Assembly: GCA_030694835.1 (NCBI GenBank)
Contig: JAUYUF010000302.1
Span: forward strand, 1-6,327
Direction: 5' to 3'
Length of the DNA stretch: 6,327 bases
Source: Flavobacteriaceae bacterium
GTDB taxonomy: Bacteria; Bacteroidota; Bacteroidia; Flavobacteriales; Flavobacteriaceae
The position numbers and the translations under genes were made by a program. The stretch's first letter is position 1. Each line of letters opens with the position of its first letter. Of this stretch, positions 6,288-6,327 are shown piece by piece. The notes under the pieces were generated by a model that was not told the origin of the DNA, searched no databases, and saw only the letters and a list, made by a program, of their open reading frames with translations.

Positions 6288-6327
6288 TTAAGAAGCAATT
6301 TTCTTTCTTAAATTGTGTCCTAATGCC
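6288..6327 (-). CDS. IS1182-like transposase, C-terminal end (partial)
   Basis: On the minus strand, from the window edge to the stop TAA (plus-strand TTA 6288-6290), the frame reads ALGHNLRKKIAS. The run (A/G)HNLRK near the C-terminus is characteristic of IS1182-family transposases (typically LxALAHNLRK). Only twelve residues are visible; the rest lies beyond the right edge, so family and intactness remain uncertain. A terminator sits downstream at the expected place for the transposase transcript. Other DDE families with a similar tail cannot be excluded. Confidence 0.6.
   Translation of the reverse strand, partial: ALGHNLRKKIAS

Larger units (their letters stand above)
6188..6327 (-). mobile_element. 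Edge of an IS1182-like insertion sequence
   Basis: The transposase C-terminus and its terminator mark the 3' part of an IS that continues past the right edge. The outer end must lie to the left of the terminator or close to it, but no inverted repeat can be matched because the other end is missing. The left limit given here is only the terminator edge, not a mapped boundary. Confidence 0.45.

Noticed and set aside
1..6327. CRISPR array, tRNA or rRNA genes
   Set aside because: No regularly spaced repeats of suitable length and no tRNA- or rRNA-like segments were noticed on either strand.

Overview
The window is AT-rich, and its gene starts have A/T-rich leaders with no clear Shine-Dalgarno sequence. 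Promoter candidates match the Bacteroidetes TAnnTTTG type, and the signal peptides end in ...GQ or ...AQ. Together with a Bacteroidetes-style GH3 enzyme, Crp/Fnr protein and TPR-cyclase, this points to a member of the Flavobacteriia or a close relative (Bacteroidota). The species cannot be named from the sequence.

Layout: bases 1-126 are the C-terminal end of an IS982-like transposase, with a likely IS end at about 139. A 165-base AT-rich gap with a promoter leads to a Crp/Fnr-family regulator (305-871, GTG start). Next is a short intergenic region with a perfect 14-bp palindrome, then a secreted GH3 beta-glucosidase-like enzyme (945-3266). A 282-base intergenic region follows, with a second, near-identical palindrome on a good promoter (TTG-N20-TATATTTG). 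That promoter precedes a two-gene unit: a small secreted protein of unknown family (3549-4022) and a membrane class III adenylyl cyclase with periplasmic TPRs (4068-5885). The last 440 bases hold a gene-free stretch with short repeats, a bidirectional terminator, and the minus-strand C-terminal end of an IS1182-like transposase (6288-6327).

How the genes may work together (inference): the regulator has the FNR-type recognition signature E-x-x-S-R, expected to read TTGA half-sites. The two palindromes, TTGAC-AATT-GTCAA and TGAT-AATT-GTCA, lie at the promoters of the glycosidase gene and of the secreted protein/cyclase unit. The simplest model is a small local regulon joining glycan breakdown to a sensory cyclase. 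The cyclase keeps all the class III catalytic and adenine-selecting residues. The regulator, however, lacks the classic cAMP-binding Glu and Arg-Ser/Thr of CRP, so a direct cyclase-cAMP-regulator circuit is not supported by its pocket. The most novel item is the pairing of the uncharacterised secreted beta-rich protein with the TPR-cyclase, a possible ligand/sensor pair. The block lies between remnants of two different IS families, so it sits in a region that mobile elements have visited.
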